From positions 62,001 through 126,000 of the forward strand of contig JACCGJ010000573.1 in NCBI GenBank assembly GCA_013407085.1: DNA of 64,000 nucleotides. Reading direction: 5' to 3'. The stretch is from Atriophallophorus winterbourni. Taxonomy: Eukaryota; Platyhelminthes; Trematoda; Plagiorchiida; Microphallidae. The position numbers were made by a program, and so were the translations under genes. Of the stretch, positions 45,240 through 55,469 are shown piece by piece. Position 1 is the stretch's first letter. Each line of letters begins with the position of its first letter. The notes beneath the pieces are model-generated. The model was given only the letters and a program-made list of their open reading frames with translations. It had not been told where the DNA came from and did no database searches.

Positions 45240-46190
45240 TATAGGTAATGCATAAAAACAACACAAATGTTATATCCATATGGAAAGTCAGCATGTGTAT
45301 TTAAGTGCAAGGTTGAATTTGGTCAACATATACTTGTCTAGTTCAGCCGTGAACATGTTCAGGCTTGTTGCGCAAATGATATGTGGGGGCAGGGAGTTCC
45401 ACATAAATTAAACTCTGACAGCAAAGAAAAACCTTCGACAATTTGATCTGGAGTGTGGAATAATTAACTTGTTGCTCTGCGATCTGCTACCACGTACTTC
45501 TTGCCGATGAAACAGTTGCCAAGTGGGTGATTCTCTGTATGCAGAATCGATCAAAGATCTTTCTGAACAATGCTAAGATTTGGCAGGACTTTTGGTATAC
45601 AGCAGAACACTGCCGTGAAGTCTTCAAGTTACTGCTAATCCACATGGCCGGGTCTTTGTTTTCAGCAACCCATGAAAGTTTTGATGAGATCCCAGAGATT
45701 ATGTGAATTTGAATGATTTACCGACGTGTAACATTTTACATTTTTGGATGTTAAATGGTAGGCAGTTCCGGAAGGACCAATTATGAAGTGCTTCGAGATC
45801 TTTTTGGAGAATTTGGCAATCTTTATGCTGCGTACGCTAGTCCAGACCGTGATGTCATCCGCAAACAAAATGATCTTGCTGCGTAAGATTTCGGGTATAT
45901 CGTTCGCGTACACGAGGAAGAGTATTGGCCCCAAGACTGAGCCTTGAGGTACGCCACTTGTAACGTCTACTGGGCTGGATAGTGCCCCATCAACTCTAAC
46001 CCTTATAACTCTACCAGTCAAGTAATCCTTTATTCAGGCCAATAGTCTGCCGCACACCCGAGCTGCTTCAAGTTTTATAGCAGTATGCTGTGGTTAACAC
46101 GATCAAAAGCTTTAGACATGTCCAAGTAACAAGCATTGATGGGGCATCCATCGTCCACGGCTCGAGTCCAATTATCAAGAGTTATGAGAA
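45240..46190 (-). pseudogene. CR1 RT to 3' end, minus strand, copy C
   Basis: Right to left. C-Y-L-D-M-S-K-A-F-D-R-V-N-H-S (domain A, about 46135-46090), then V-T-S-G-V-P-Q-G-S-V-L-G-P-I-L-F (45965-45915) and the catalytic F-A-D-D-I-T-V-W (about 45870). A C-terminal W-N-S-L-P-P-H-I-like region lies near 45395. Compared with the copy at 61190-62350 it lacks about 240 bp near 45545. It shares its head with a plus-strand CR1 end starting near 46190. Confidence 0.82.
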
Positions 46191-46478
46191 GAAAGTTTTC
46201 GCCCTACGAGTGTTGTTTACGTGGAACAAACTACAGGATTGTGTTGTGAACAGATGCATAGAAAAAACGGTGCATCTTAATCCCATGGATCTACATGTGT
46301 CATCCCACCAAACGAAAACAATTTCCCCCCTTTGGATTTTTAAGTGATTCTTGAACTGCTCAGTAATCAACAAAATGGCGTTTTTGCTTGTTATTTTATT
46401 CATACATCACATATTATTCTGTGGTTTTCTGCAAAGCTCTATGTTATTTGACCATCCAAATTGAATTGAATGAAAAGT
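46185..46478 (+). pseudogene. CR1 C-terminal end, plus strand
   Basis: Reads K-K-V-F-A-L-R-V-L-F-T-W-N-K-L-Q-D-C-V-V-N (46190-46255), then the 3' UTR and an AATTGAATTGAATG-type tail at about 46460-46475. Head-to-head with the minus-strand CR1. Confidence 0.75.
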
Positions 46479-46479
46479 G

Positions 46480-46565
46480 AAACTAAATCTTACTTTCTCC
46501 CCTTGACGACGGCAAACATCCAGAAACCGGTAGTGGTGTGTAAAGATGGGGATGTGAGCAACACT
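46480..46565 (+). repeat. Hammerhead repeat, subfamily II, broken core
   Basis: CTTACTTTCTCCCCTTGACGACGG...CAGAAACCGGTAGTGG with CTTGACGA in place of CTGATGA; tail GGGGATGTGAGCAACAC intact. Repeated at 62641-62726. Confidence 0.6.
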
Positions 46566-46983
46566 TCACTTAAATTCAATAAACTCATGTGCTTAAAGCA
46601 CGCATGTCCATCACACACCTCAACACAGTTTCGTAGGAGCACAATTAATTGAAAAGGTTAGTAGCGAAAGGCCCATACCTGGCTTGCAAGATGAAACCTG
46701 GTTTACCATGTTTCCACTGATTCCAGACATTAGGAGTCTGACCGCACTGTCCTTTCTTGATTATTACAAATAACACGAATCGGTATTCGGGTTTGTATGT
46801 TGAAATACATAAATCAAGTTTCAGGATATGTGTAACTAAGATTTATTAAGCAAATTCTGTATATATTTCCGGTTGAATGTTTGAAATGGTTACTTTTACG
46901 AACCCTATGCATCAGCGAGTTTCAAGTATAACCTAGTTTACCATTTATACACTGTTTCAAGGCTCACTGAAACTAATCTTACT

Positions 46984-47030
46984 GTCTCCACCTGATGACG
47001 GCAAATAGCCAGAAACCGGTAGTGGAGAGT
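46984..47030 (+). ncRNA. Hammerhead ribozyme motif, core intact
   Basis: Core CTGATGA at 46992-46998. Stem II GGC/GCC with an AAATA loop (46999-47011, flanked by a C-A mismatch at its base). GAAA at 47012-47015, helix III ACCGGT, predicted cleavage after the A at 47021 (U-A). Stem I is a perfect 6 bp, CTCCAC (46986-46991) with GTGGAG (47022-47027). Minimal palindromic helix III, as in dimer-active hammerheads of eukaryotic retroelements. It sits in a subfamily II repeat with tail GGGGGATGTGAGCAACAC. Confidence 0.68.
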
Positions 47031-47346
47031 AATTTCGGGGGATGTGAGCAACACATCACTTTGGTCATACATAAGCGTCTTGTGTGCTTGACTAAAGAAT
47101 GAATCTGTTTGTCAACATAATATTTCAAGCTTAAACGTGCACCAATCTCGATTGTTCCACTTGAAATGGCCCAACAGCCAAAATATTGTGGATGGAGTTT
47201 TGGACACATAAAAGCCATGTATTTTCTTCTTTTTATGAGGATAATTCCTTCAAATTTTGAAATTGGCAAAACTGTTTTACAGTATCATCGAAAATAATTT
47301 AGTTGAAACATATATCAATGTTTCTTATTGCTTTATCTCATCTCAG

Positions 47347-47361
47347 TAAGCGATGCTGCCT
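47347..47361 (+). CDS. 15-bp micro-exon, copy C
   Basis: Excellent acceptor (TTATTGCTTTATCTCATCTCAG, ending 47346, written here in two halves of one tract) and GTAAGT donor at 47362. Fifteen bases, symmetrical. Phase 1 reads S-D-A-A; phase 0 begins with TAA. It ends in T, so joining in phase 1 to the terminal exon (begins AA) creates TAA. Including it would end the protein at the junction; skipping it would keep the frame open. It may be a regulatory exon or a false call. Confidence 0.4.
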
Positions 47362-47690
47362 GTAAGTTTCAGCGATCGCTGTTTGTTTTCGTTAAGAATG
47401 ATATATTATTCCTAGCTAAAAGGAAAGGTCTTTGAATTCTACGTTTCACGAACAAAAAGTGTAATGAACTCCTATTATAATATTCTATCCAAGATTTTTT
47501 ACCACGGATTAATTTCATTCGTCGAAGGACAATCGAACTGATGTATGTTCCAATAGATTCCCAGACCAGTTGAGCACATATATTAATTGATTGGATGAAC
47601 CAATAGCTCAAATTGTGTCATTGTCCAAGACAGCAAGTGTATTAGTCACAGGATTCATTTTCTAATGCGGACTACCTCTATTCTGCCCAG

Positions 47691-48016
47691 AAACGTCTGT
47701 CTTGTGGACCTCTTCTTTACAAGGCGAACTTCAGCAGCACCAGTGCCGTTGTAATACAAGTTGCATGGACAAGAATCTAGACTTGAGATTCGACTGTTTT
47801 CGCATAGATGTTCCTCAAAATCTGCGTCTCCATGTTGCAACACTTAGGATACATAGTACGCATATCAAGCTGACTTGTATATTACCTATAAAAAAGACAG
47901 CAAGCAAAAACACTTGTGGTTTAAGAAGCATTCAATTTCATAACAAAATTTTCAAAGGGAGACTGACAACAAAACATGCCGTATCGATTTTCTTATCGTT
48001 TTGTCTGTACGTTTAG
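47691..48016 (+). CDS. Candidate terminal exon, 107 residues
   Basis: Acceptor ACCTCTATTCTGCCCAG ends at 47690. Phase 1 is open to TAG at 48014-48016. The peptide has H-Q-C-R-C-N-T-S-C, then L-D-L-R-F-D-C-F-R-I-D-V-P-Q-N-L-R-L, then T-L-R-I-H-S-T-H-I. The spacing (Cys cluster, Cys, V-P-x-N-L, alternating hydrophobics) resembles an LRR N-terminal cap, but this is an impression only. The C-terminus is hydrophobic (V-S-I-F-L-S-F-C-L-Y-V). It fits in phase after the 27-bp exon (junction CAA). The copy at 63852 is identical as far as the window shows. A possible AATAAA is at about 48690. Confidence 0.4.
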
Positions 48017-51000
48017 GTGACCCCGTTAAAATGGAAGAATTGTGGTTTGTGTGATAGAAATGCATGCAAATGAGCTTTTTTGAAACAATCTACTGTTTGC
48101 AAACCATGTGTCAACTGTCAGAAAGTGGTTAGTGTTAAGTTCAAATCTGTCCCGTGTCTCAACTACTCAACACGTGCCACGCAAAATGTGATATCGATCC
48201 CAAATGATGACAACATTCCTGGCGCATGCTAATTTTGTATACATTGTCGAAAATTACCAAACGATGGTTTTCCTGCTTCGACAAGTTTCCAGCAATGCAA
48301 CCTGGGAGATCGCATGTTGAGCTTAGAGCTCAGCATAAAAACAATAATGGCATCATTTGAAAGTCCAGTTGATGATGAGAACTTCTGGTTTACCTGTACT
48401 ACCGCCAGAGAAAATATACATCTTCGCAGACCATTCAAAGATTCGGGAGAAACTACCTAACACAGCGCTCAAAATCATAAGCAGATCTCGGCTAATCAGC
48501 AGCATTCACGCACTTATGGCAGGATCTAGACAGTATCGGGTTTTCGCCAGATCGTAGATGACGTACTATGCATTGCCTCAAATGTTTGCGGTCAAAATCT
48601 ACATCTTTCTAATTCCTGAGGTCAATGCCAAGAGCTTCCATATCTTTTTTCAAATCAAATTTTCATTTTTTTCGTTTTAAACAATTGAAATAAAATTCAA
48701 ATCCTTTAGATATGCTACATTTGATATATTGCACTTTAATTTGCAGCTGAATCTTGCCTTATTTTCGATTAAACTTTCGGTTGTTACTTCTTTAAAATTA
48801 TTTTTGGAATCGATAACATTTTTATTAAATTTGACCATGAGACATTACTGGTACACTTATTATCCAGCGGTATTTTAAAATTTGTTCTCGAATTTATATA
48901 AAAATTACTCTGTATAATCATTGATTGCAACTCTGCGCGGCCGTTGGTCGCAACGAAATGTTTTGCATGTTTCTATGTATATATAGGACAATTCCAACTG
49001 CACACGCTTCAAAGGTTATGTACTTTTCATGTTTTGAATAATGATTTTGTTTCTGTGCCAATAGTAAGAACATTTTAAACATACTTAAACAGTGGGTTAT
49101 GAAAATCAAGGTTTGAACTTATAAGCCAACAGTGGATATAAGCTACCACGAACAACCCGTTCAACCAGATGTGACCGCAGACTTGTAGATGGAACTAAGC
49201 CCATGGGGTTTAACAATAATCCTTATTTGCATGCATTTGCAACAAACAAACTAACCACACAAATTTCGTCCACTCTAAACACAACCCAAGTGGTATTGCG
49301 ATTTGGCGGGTAGGCAAAACCTAAGATATCGCAAGGGGGTTTGCCAATTAAAATGTTTCCCGCTAAGCCATAGCCATGTTTGGTTTACTTAACTATGCTG
49401 GATATGCTATATTTGTGTGTGTCCTATTGACATGCTAATGAGTGAAATTTTTTGTCACCTTTGCTTCTGATATTTCGTATCGATCTGTTGAATCAACTAG
49501 CTACGTCGATAGAGAATAAACAAGGTTAGTCAGTTTCGATTACCATTGAATTGTTGTGTTGTGCAATTTATCTTAATCGGTTTTAGGTATGACATACCTG
49601 ATCAACATAGCACATGTTACCGTTACAAATATTCGAATTTAATAACCCATGTCGGTAGATTTGAAGTTTAAAGTCTTCAATTCGATAACGCACGTTCGTT
49701 AAATTAATTAAGGTCACTTTTTGCAATATGATTCACATGTGTGGCTGAGGACGCCAGTTGCTTTCCAAATCGTTATAATCTGACTCAGTTTCGGGAAAAC
49801 GTTTTTTGGTTTGATCGATCCTGGCTTTTGAAGACAGATTTGTCTCACACTCTGATACCATGTTAAGTGTTCGAGAGGTTTCAGCTTCAGGAGTCTTGAT
49901 AGCAACCTCATTCACATTTCGCGATTACCAAATATCGGGTAGATTTTCAAATGTGAACCATTTGCGAGTTGTTACTTTAGTTGATCGAACGTAATACGTA
50001 GGTTCTTGAAACAGGCGTCCGATCACGTGTCTTCTATGAAAGATAAAAGTATTCATCCGGCTCCATTGCAAACTCAGAATATGATATTTTTCAAAATGCA
50101 CCAGGAAGCGCATCTATAGAATCAAATCTCAGCATGTTCTAAACGTGTACACAAAACATAATTTTACTGAACATCAGGAAAACAGCATAAGTATAACAAA
50201 AGGCACCCTGTGCCGCAGTTATTCAGATCAGGAATTGCTGCTCGCGTATAGGATACATTTGATACCTCCACAGCGACACAAATATATCTCTATGTGAAAT
50301 GCATGCAGTTGTTACTTAAACGTACGACGAACGCATAGTTACTGAAGCGATCGAAATTCTACAGACAGTAATAATTGCGATCCATCAGATGTTACTTGAA
50401 TTCTCGGCACTGATATCATAGTAAATTACTTAAGTTTAATCCTTTTCCTAATACAAAATGTTTTAACCATGCTGTAGCAACGTTACTCAAGCAATTTATG
50501 CACGTGAATCACAATTCCAACTGACTGTGACGGTGTTCACTTGCATTAAATGTCAGTGTGTGCTCGCTGCGGCAGACAATGTTCTCAGGTAGCCTGGTTT
50601 TTGTCGGTGTGGTACCAGTCCAGTTTTACTATGAGCGGTTACTTAGTGCGAAAACCAAAATGCGGTTTGTTGTCAGCCACTCCACCCTGCTAGGCGTTGT
50701 TACCATCTGAAAAGACCCGATGAAAGTTCCGTCCCGGAAGAGGAACGCACATCGTTTATTAATTAATTAATTAATTATTAATCGGCTTCCAATTCCGAAG
50801 ATGCTGTCACGCGATCTGTTCCGGTGCAATTCATTTTACTGCAGAATTCTTGTCGATCCACCATTGTTTACATCGGTCATTTCGACGCTCACTGCCCCTG
50901 TGTTGTACCGGAGATGGCGTTTTGCACATCGTCTGAGAGCTATTCATTGGCACAAATCGCTAGGGTACTTTGAAATTCTAAACAATAAATAAACTATCAT

Positions 51001-51267
51001 ATAGAAGCACAGTTCAAATGATCCGAGAATATATTGTACATTCTAATTTCGAAGCGTGTAACATGAGTGAAAGCGATTTAGAAGCTTTGTTAATGACATT
51101 ATCAGGTCTTTCAATTTGTTGAGCTAATTTATCTCCCTCACAGAATATTTCATTTAGCAACTCCGCTAATACGAGAACCAAGTTTAGTTTATCTGACCAA
51201 TATCTAAATTTCTGTGTAGTGACACATTTCGCATTAAGATAACATTGGATCGGATTAATCAGATTGT
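48017..51267. other. No gene recognised; repeat relics
   Basis: Holds a hammerhead-repeat tail relic at 48035-48090 and another, reversed, at about 49130-49280. An RTE-A fragment lies at 48540-48660 (listed separately) and a (TTAA)n run at 50757-50780. A good acceptor (ATCTTAATCGGTTTTAG, ending about 49586) has no convincing exon after it. The rest shows nothing. Confidence 0.45.
48540..48660 (-). mobile_element. RTE-A 3' relic
   Basis: The reverse complement resembles RTE-A around 53300-53410 (GCATTGCCTCAAA, GAGGTCAATGCCAAGAGCTT). Heavily mutated. Confidence 0.5.
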
Positions 51268-51369
51268 TGTTGGCCTCCGTCAGTCGATGTCGAGCATGGA
51301 TGCACATCACAGCTGCTCTGCTAATCCGCTTATCAATCTCCGTGTCTAGCGAGAGGTTATCAGCCGATT
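51268..51369 (-). mobile_element. Inverted RTE-A scraps beside the main copy
   Basis: The first about 45 bases are the reverse complement of the RTE-A 3' terminus (53565-53612). They are followed by about 55 bases matching, in reverse, RTE-A positions 52815-52870. So two non-adjacent RTE-A pieces are joined in the opposite orientation just outside the target-site duplication of the main copy. Confidence 0.7.
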
Positions 51370-51389
51370 ATAGCCTGTAAAGAAGAAAG

Positions 51390-52081
51390 CTCGAACGAGC
51401 GACTGGTTCGAAGCAAACGCTTCTGAGATGACTGCTGTGCTGGATGAGAAACGCTCAGCATTCTTGAGGTTCAAAGGTATGCCAACAGATTAAAACTTAC
51501 GTCTTCTAAGAGCAGCTAGAAATAAGGTCCAACAGACTGCAAGGCGTTGTGCAAACGACTATTGGACTGAAGTTAGTCGCAAGTCCAAAAGATGCGATAC
51601 CGGCAATTTTCACGGTATGTATGATGGGATCAAGAGAGTTGCTGGCCCGAACAAACTTAAAACGGCTCCCATCAAGTCTTTATCTGGTAAGCTGATTGTC
51701 GACAAAACTCAACAGATGGAAAGATGGGTAGAGCACTTCTCCTCCTTCTACTCTAGGGACAGTACGGTTCTAACGCATGCACTTGAAAATGTCGAACGGT
51801 TGCCGACCATTGAATATCTAGATACCCCTCCTACTCTTGATGAGCTCAAGAAGGCAATCGACCGCTTAGCGAATGGGAAGGCCCCTGGTGACGACGGAAT
51901 TCCACCTGAGCTCATCAAAGGCGGTAGAGCAGCATTATTACAACCGCTTCACCATTTGCTTCTTCAGTGCTGGCAGGAGGGGGGTGTCCCACAAGAGATG
52001 CGAGACACAAAGATCATCACGCTATTTAGGAATAAGGGTGACAGAGGCGACTGCAACAATTACAGAGGAATCTCCCTCTGA
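51390..52081 (+). pseudogene. RTE-A ORF2, linker and RT fingers
   Basis: A frame from about 51390 (A-N-A-S-E-M-T-A-V-L-D-E-K-R) breaks near 51500. From about 51560 to 52081 it reads A-N-D-Y-W-T-E-V, Y-D-G-I-K-R-V-A-G-P, L-A-N-G-K-A-P-G-D-D-G-I-P-P-E-L-I and N-N-Y-R-G-I-S-L, which are RT motifs 0-1 of the RTE clade. It ends in TGA at 52079 because of a one-base shift; the next frame continues with the RT palm. Confidence 0.9.
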
Positions 52082-52095
52082 ATGTTGTAGGCAAA

Positions 52096-53193
52096 TTGTT
52101 TGCTAAAGTCTTACAGATCCGGCTGAAAGTTTTAGCTGATAGAATTTACTCCGAATCTCAATGTGGCTTCCGCAAGGGAAGATCAACCGTTGACATGATC
52201 TTCTCCCTGAGACAACTTCAAGAAAAGTGTCGGGAACAACGTATGCCATTATACGCTGTTTTCATTGATTTAACTAAGGCATTCGACTACGTCAGCAGGG
52301 AGGGTCTCTTCAAAATGCTCGATCTGATAGGCTGCCCCCCAAGGCTGCTGAGACTCGTTATTTCGTTCCACTCAGGCATGAAAGGCTCAGTCCATTTTAA
52401 CGGTTGCAGTTCAGAAGCATTTGAAATTCGCCGAGGCGTCAAACCAGGGTGTGTTCTTGCTCCCACGCTGTTTGTCATTTTCTTTGCTCTGCTTCTGAAG
52501 CACGCTTTTAAGACGAGAACAGAAGGCATTTACATACGCACGCGAAGTGATGGCAAGCTTTTCAACCTGAACCGGTTGAGAGCACGAACAAAAGTACGGG
52601 ATGTGATAATCCGTGACCTGTTGTTTGCCGACGATGCAGCCTTTATTGCTCACTCCCAAGAGAACCTACAGTCGCTAATGGACTCGTCGGCATGCAAAGA
52701 CTTTGGTCTAACAATCAGCATGAGCAAGACCAAAGTCCTTGGTCAAGGGACTGTATCGCCGCCAATCATCACTGTTGGAAACTGTCAGCTCGAACCAGTA
52801 CATCACTTCACATATCTTGGTTCAACCATTGCGGACAACCTCTCGCTAGACACGGAGATTGATAAGCGGATTGGCAGAGCAGCTGTCATTTTGTCCCGAT
52901 TGAACTCTCGTGTTTGGGGTAACCGCAAGCTGACTGTAAAGACAAAGATGATGGTATACAGCGCGTGCGTACTAAATGCTTTACTATACGGCAGTGAAAC
53001 CTGGGCCACCCACGCAAGACACGAACGGAAGCTGAATGCTTTCCATATACGAAGCATCCGTCGTATCTTGAACATATCGTGGATGGACAGAGTGACTAAC
53101 GCTGAAGTGCTTCCAAAAGCTGGTCTACAGAGCATGTTTACCCTATTACGTCAGCGCCGCCTGCGGTGGCTTGGTCATGTCTATAGAATGTAA
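52096..53193 (+). CDS. RTE-A ORF2, RT palm and thumb
   Basis: 365 codons, the longest open frame in the window. In order: Q-C-G-F-R-K-G-R-S-T-V-D-M-I-F (52155), A-V-F-I-D-L-T-K-A-F-D-Y-V (domain A, 52255), R-R-G-V-K-P-G-C-V-L-A-P-T-L-F (domain B, Lys where Gln is usual, 52430), L-L-F-A-D-D-A-A-F (catalytic, about 52618), Y-L-G-S-T-I and the thumb Y-G-S-E-T-W-A-T-H-A-R-H, ending L-R-W-L-G-H-V-Y-R-M. The catalytic Asp residues are present. The enzyme primes on nicked target DNA to copy LINE RNA. It lacks an EN domain upstream and its end is separated by a stop from the C-terminal domain. Confidence 0.93.
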   Translation: MFAKVLQIRLKVLADRIYSESQCGFRKGRSTVDMIFSLRQLQEKCREQRMPLYAVFIDLTKAFDYVSREGLFKMLDLIGCPPRLLRLVISFHSGMKGSVHFNGCSSEAFEIRRGVKPGCVLAPTLFVIFFALLLKHAFKTRTEGIYIRTRSDGKLFNLNRLRARTKVRDVIIRDLLFADDAAFIAHSQENLQSLMDSSACKDFGLTISMSKTKVLGQGTVSPPIITVGNCQLEPVHHFTYLGSTIADNLSLDTEIDKRIGRAAVILSRLNSRVWGNRKLTVKTKMMVYSACVLNALLYGSETWATHARHERKLNAFHIRSIRRILNISWMDRVTNAEVLPKAGLQSMFTLLRQRRLRWLGHVYRM

Positions 53194-53555
53194 AATGGTC
53201 GTATTCACCGAAAGATCTACTCTAACGTGATTTGCATTAGGAAGTCGACCATTTTTGCGACCTCGCCCGTTTGCGGTATAAAGATGTTTGCAAAAGAGAT
53301 ATGAAAGCTCTTGACATTGACCCCGCAAGCTGGGAAGAACTTGCTCTTGACCGCTCACTTTGGAGGCATTGTGTAAGGCGTCGACTGCAAGCCGGGGAGG
53401 AGCAAATACAGCTCCTGGCTGCTGAACGCAGATCTCGCCGCTGGCGTGCAACTGATGCAATACAACAGAGTTCTGACTATCGTTGCAAGCGCTGCGGGAG
53501 AGATTGTTCCTCCCGAATCGGACTGTTTAGTCATTCAAAAAGTTGCGAAACATGA
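53194..53555 (+). CDS. RTE-A ORF2 C-terminal zinc-finger part
   Basis: After a TAA at 53191 another frame gives R-Y-K-D-V-C-K-R-D-M-K-A-L-D-I-D, W-E-E-L-A-L-D-R-S-L-W-R, and a C2HC/C2H2-like finger Y-R-C-K-R-C-G-R-D-C-S-S-R-I-G-L-F-S-H to S-C-E-T and stop at 53553. This tail is typical of one RTE lineage and is what the many minus-strand fragments elsewhere in the window preserve. Confidence 0.88.
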
Positions 53556-53639
53556 AATTCATGCGATGTGATGTACATCAGTGGTCGACATCGACCGACG
53601 GAGGCCAACAACATAGCCTGTAAAACATCGATATTGATA

Positions 53640-55240
53640 CCAAGACCTCATTCTAATTTCTCTGATCAATTTTATAGCCGCTCAGGGAAACTAAGTTGAG
53701 TGGGTTTCAAATTGTTTCCCATTTATATGTAGCGTAAGTTCTTTATCGGCGATTTGGTTGAAACGCTGAGATTAAGCGTTTGGCGTTTCTTTGCCAAGCC
53801 GCTATCTACAAGTGGTCTAGTGTTTACGTCTGGTTATACGAGCACTTCTCGGTAAATTTTGATAAAGATTCAAAATTGTGGATGCGGAATTTATAGTTGA
53901 AGATGCAATTCTCTTTACAATATTACAATTTAGATAAACATGATAATTATGTGTATATGTATATATTTACCACATTTGCAAAGAGCGAATTCCAAATACA
54001 ACAGTCCAACACTGAATTAAAACACTTTTAAGTTTCCTTATTTAAGTATATTCTATTACGCATGCAGGTCCCATCACACATGGAATACGATATAAATTAT
54101 CTGGTGTTAGAAATGTCATCGTACATACATTTTAGGACGCAAACAACGATCAATCCTAACGGAATGCCATGAGGGATATTGACTTGTTTCAACATTGAAC
54201 CCTTCGTAAAAACTGATGTATCAATGACTTAAATTGTTTTGTATGCATTCATTCAGTTTCCAAGAAATACAATGCTTCAATAGCTTGCTCGAGAGTTAAT
54301 TATGACAAATTATTCCTAGGGTTTAAGAGTAAAATTCTTGGCACCGCGGCTCATGGAAAAAATGTGTTAGGTTAGGGTAAAATTGGTAACTTTAGAATCA
54401 TGTTAGAAGTCTCTAAAATCTCAGTGATGGTCTATGTGTAAAGATGGGCTGAAATGTTATTAAATAGTGAAAATTTGATTATTAATTCCTTTTCTTTCTT
54501 TCTTCTTGATGCCTTTGACATTGTCTAGAGGATCTCACTCGATTATTTTTTTATACTTTTTATCGTTTCAACAAATTCTCTGACATATTGTTTTAGGCAA
54601 ATTTGTTATATATGAGGCCTCGGAAATAAAAGATGTTAACAAAACTGAGTTAATTTAGTAATGCCAGACTTTTTCAAGCGAAACTTAACTCGCATATCGG
54701 TATCTGCGTAGATTAATCTTGCGTACTGGGTTCACTGTAAAGTTAGTGCTGCAGATTATTAGACCGGAAATAAAAGAGGGTTTATGCTAATCTAAAAACG
54801 AAATACATAAGCAAAATAATCGTCAATTTTCACGAAGCTTACATTTTTTAAAATTTTTCTCGACACAAGGAACATTGTCGGGTTATAGATTGTTTCGAAG
54901 TTGAAGGTTTCTTAGATTCGATTGAAAAAAATTATTTTGATAATTTAAACTATTGCAAATCCGAAGCAATAGCTCTCATACCAGATTTTTCATGTATTCG
55001 TTATACACTTACGAATGTGATCTTTGAGACAGACAGCTGCTAACAACTTTAGATATCACCTTATAACAGCTATCCTTATTCCGGTTTACCTAATAAGCGT
55101 ACGCAATTTGCATGAAAGTTAACCTGAACTTTAGTGACTAATTTTTTATTGAACATCATTTTTATGCATTTCATAGGCTCATCGGCGCAAAATAGCAAAG
55201 CTCGATTCATAAACGTTAAGGTTCGACTTTCTTTTTAATG
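53640..55240. other. No gene recognised
   Basis: About 1.6 kb without a recognisable domain, RNA gene or repeat copy. It ends in a pyrimidine-rich acceptor (CTTTCTTTTTAATGATTTTTTAG) before 55250. Confidence 0.4.
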
Positions 55241-55249
55241 ATTTTTTAG

Positions 55250-55304
55250 GTGACTACTGACGAAGCGATGACTATCTTGACTGAAATCAAAATTGTCTAC
55301 ATCA
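55250..55304 (+). CDS. Candidate 55-bp exon
   Basis: A good acceptor ends at 55249 and a GTGAGA donor starts at 55305. Only phase 0 is open (V-T-T-D-E-A-M-T-I-L-T-E-I-K-I-V-Y-I), ending in phase 1. The frame stays open to 55462, so a longer exon is possible, but its end overlaps a gypsy gag relic. Family unknown. Confidence 0.25.
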
Positions 55305-55469
55305 GTGAGAATTTTAAAGTGGTCGATTGGTGCTCAGATACTGTAAAAGTGGTTCCAGGAAAAGATCATGATCTGAATCAACTTCTTGATATTCATTTTG
55401 TGTCCCATTTTCAAAACTCAGTTCGAAGATTTATGAACGTTAAAAGCAAATGCAAATCGTGATCGTGAT

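Larger units (their letters stand above)
51382..53612 (+). mobile_element. RTE-A LINE, 5'-truncated, with target-site duplication
   Basis: ATAGCCTGTAAA flanks the element at 51370-51381 and 53613-53624, a 12-bp target-site duplication that fixes both ends. The coding part starts in the EN-RT linker, so the endonuclease is lost and the 5' end is truncated. The 3' end is the sequence GGTCGACATCGACCGACGGA followed by GGCCAACAAC. It is the youngest-looking LINE of the window, with only two or three frame breaks. Confidence 0.88.

Noticed and set aside
45662..46347. Twin-priming inversion of a single CR1
   Set aside because: Both the minus and the plus segment have their own 3' tail, so two insertions explain it better than one inverted element.
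47691..48016. Firm call of a leucine-rich-repeat N-terminal cap
   Set aside because: The Cys and V-P-x-N-L spacing is suggestive, but no LRR follows and the four-Cys pattern is not exact.
53194..53460. Minus-strand frame opposite the RTE-A C-terminus (53460-53146)
   Set aside because: It is the antisense of the recognised zinc-finger domain.
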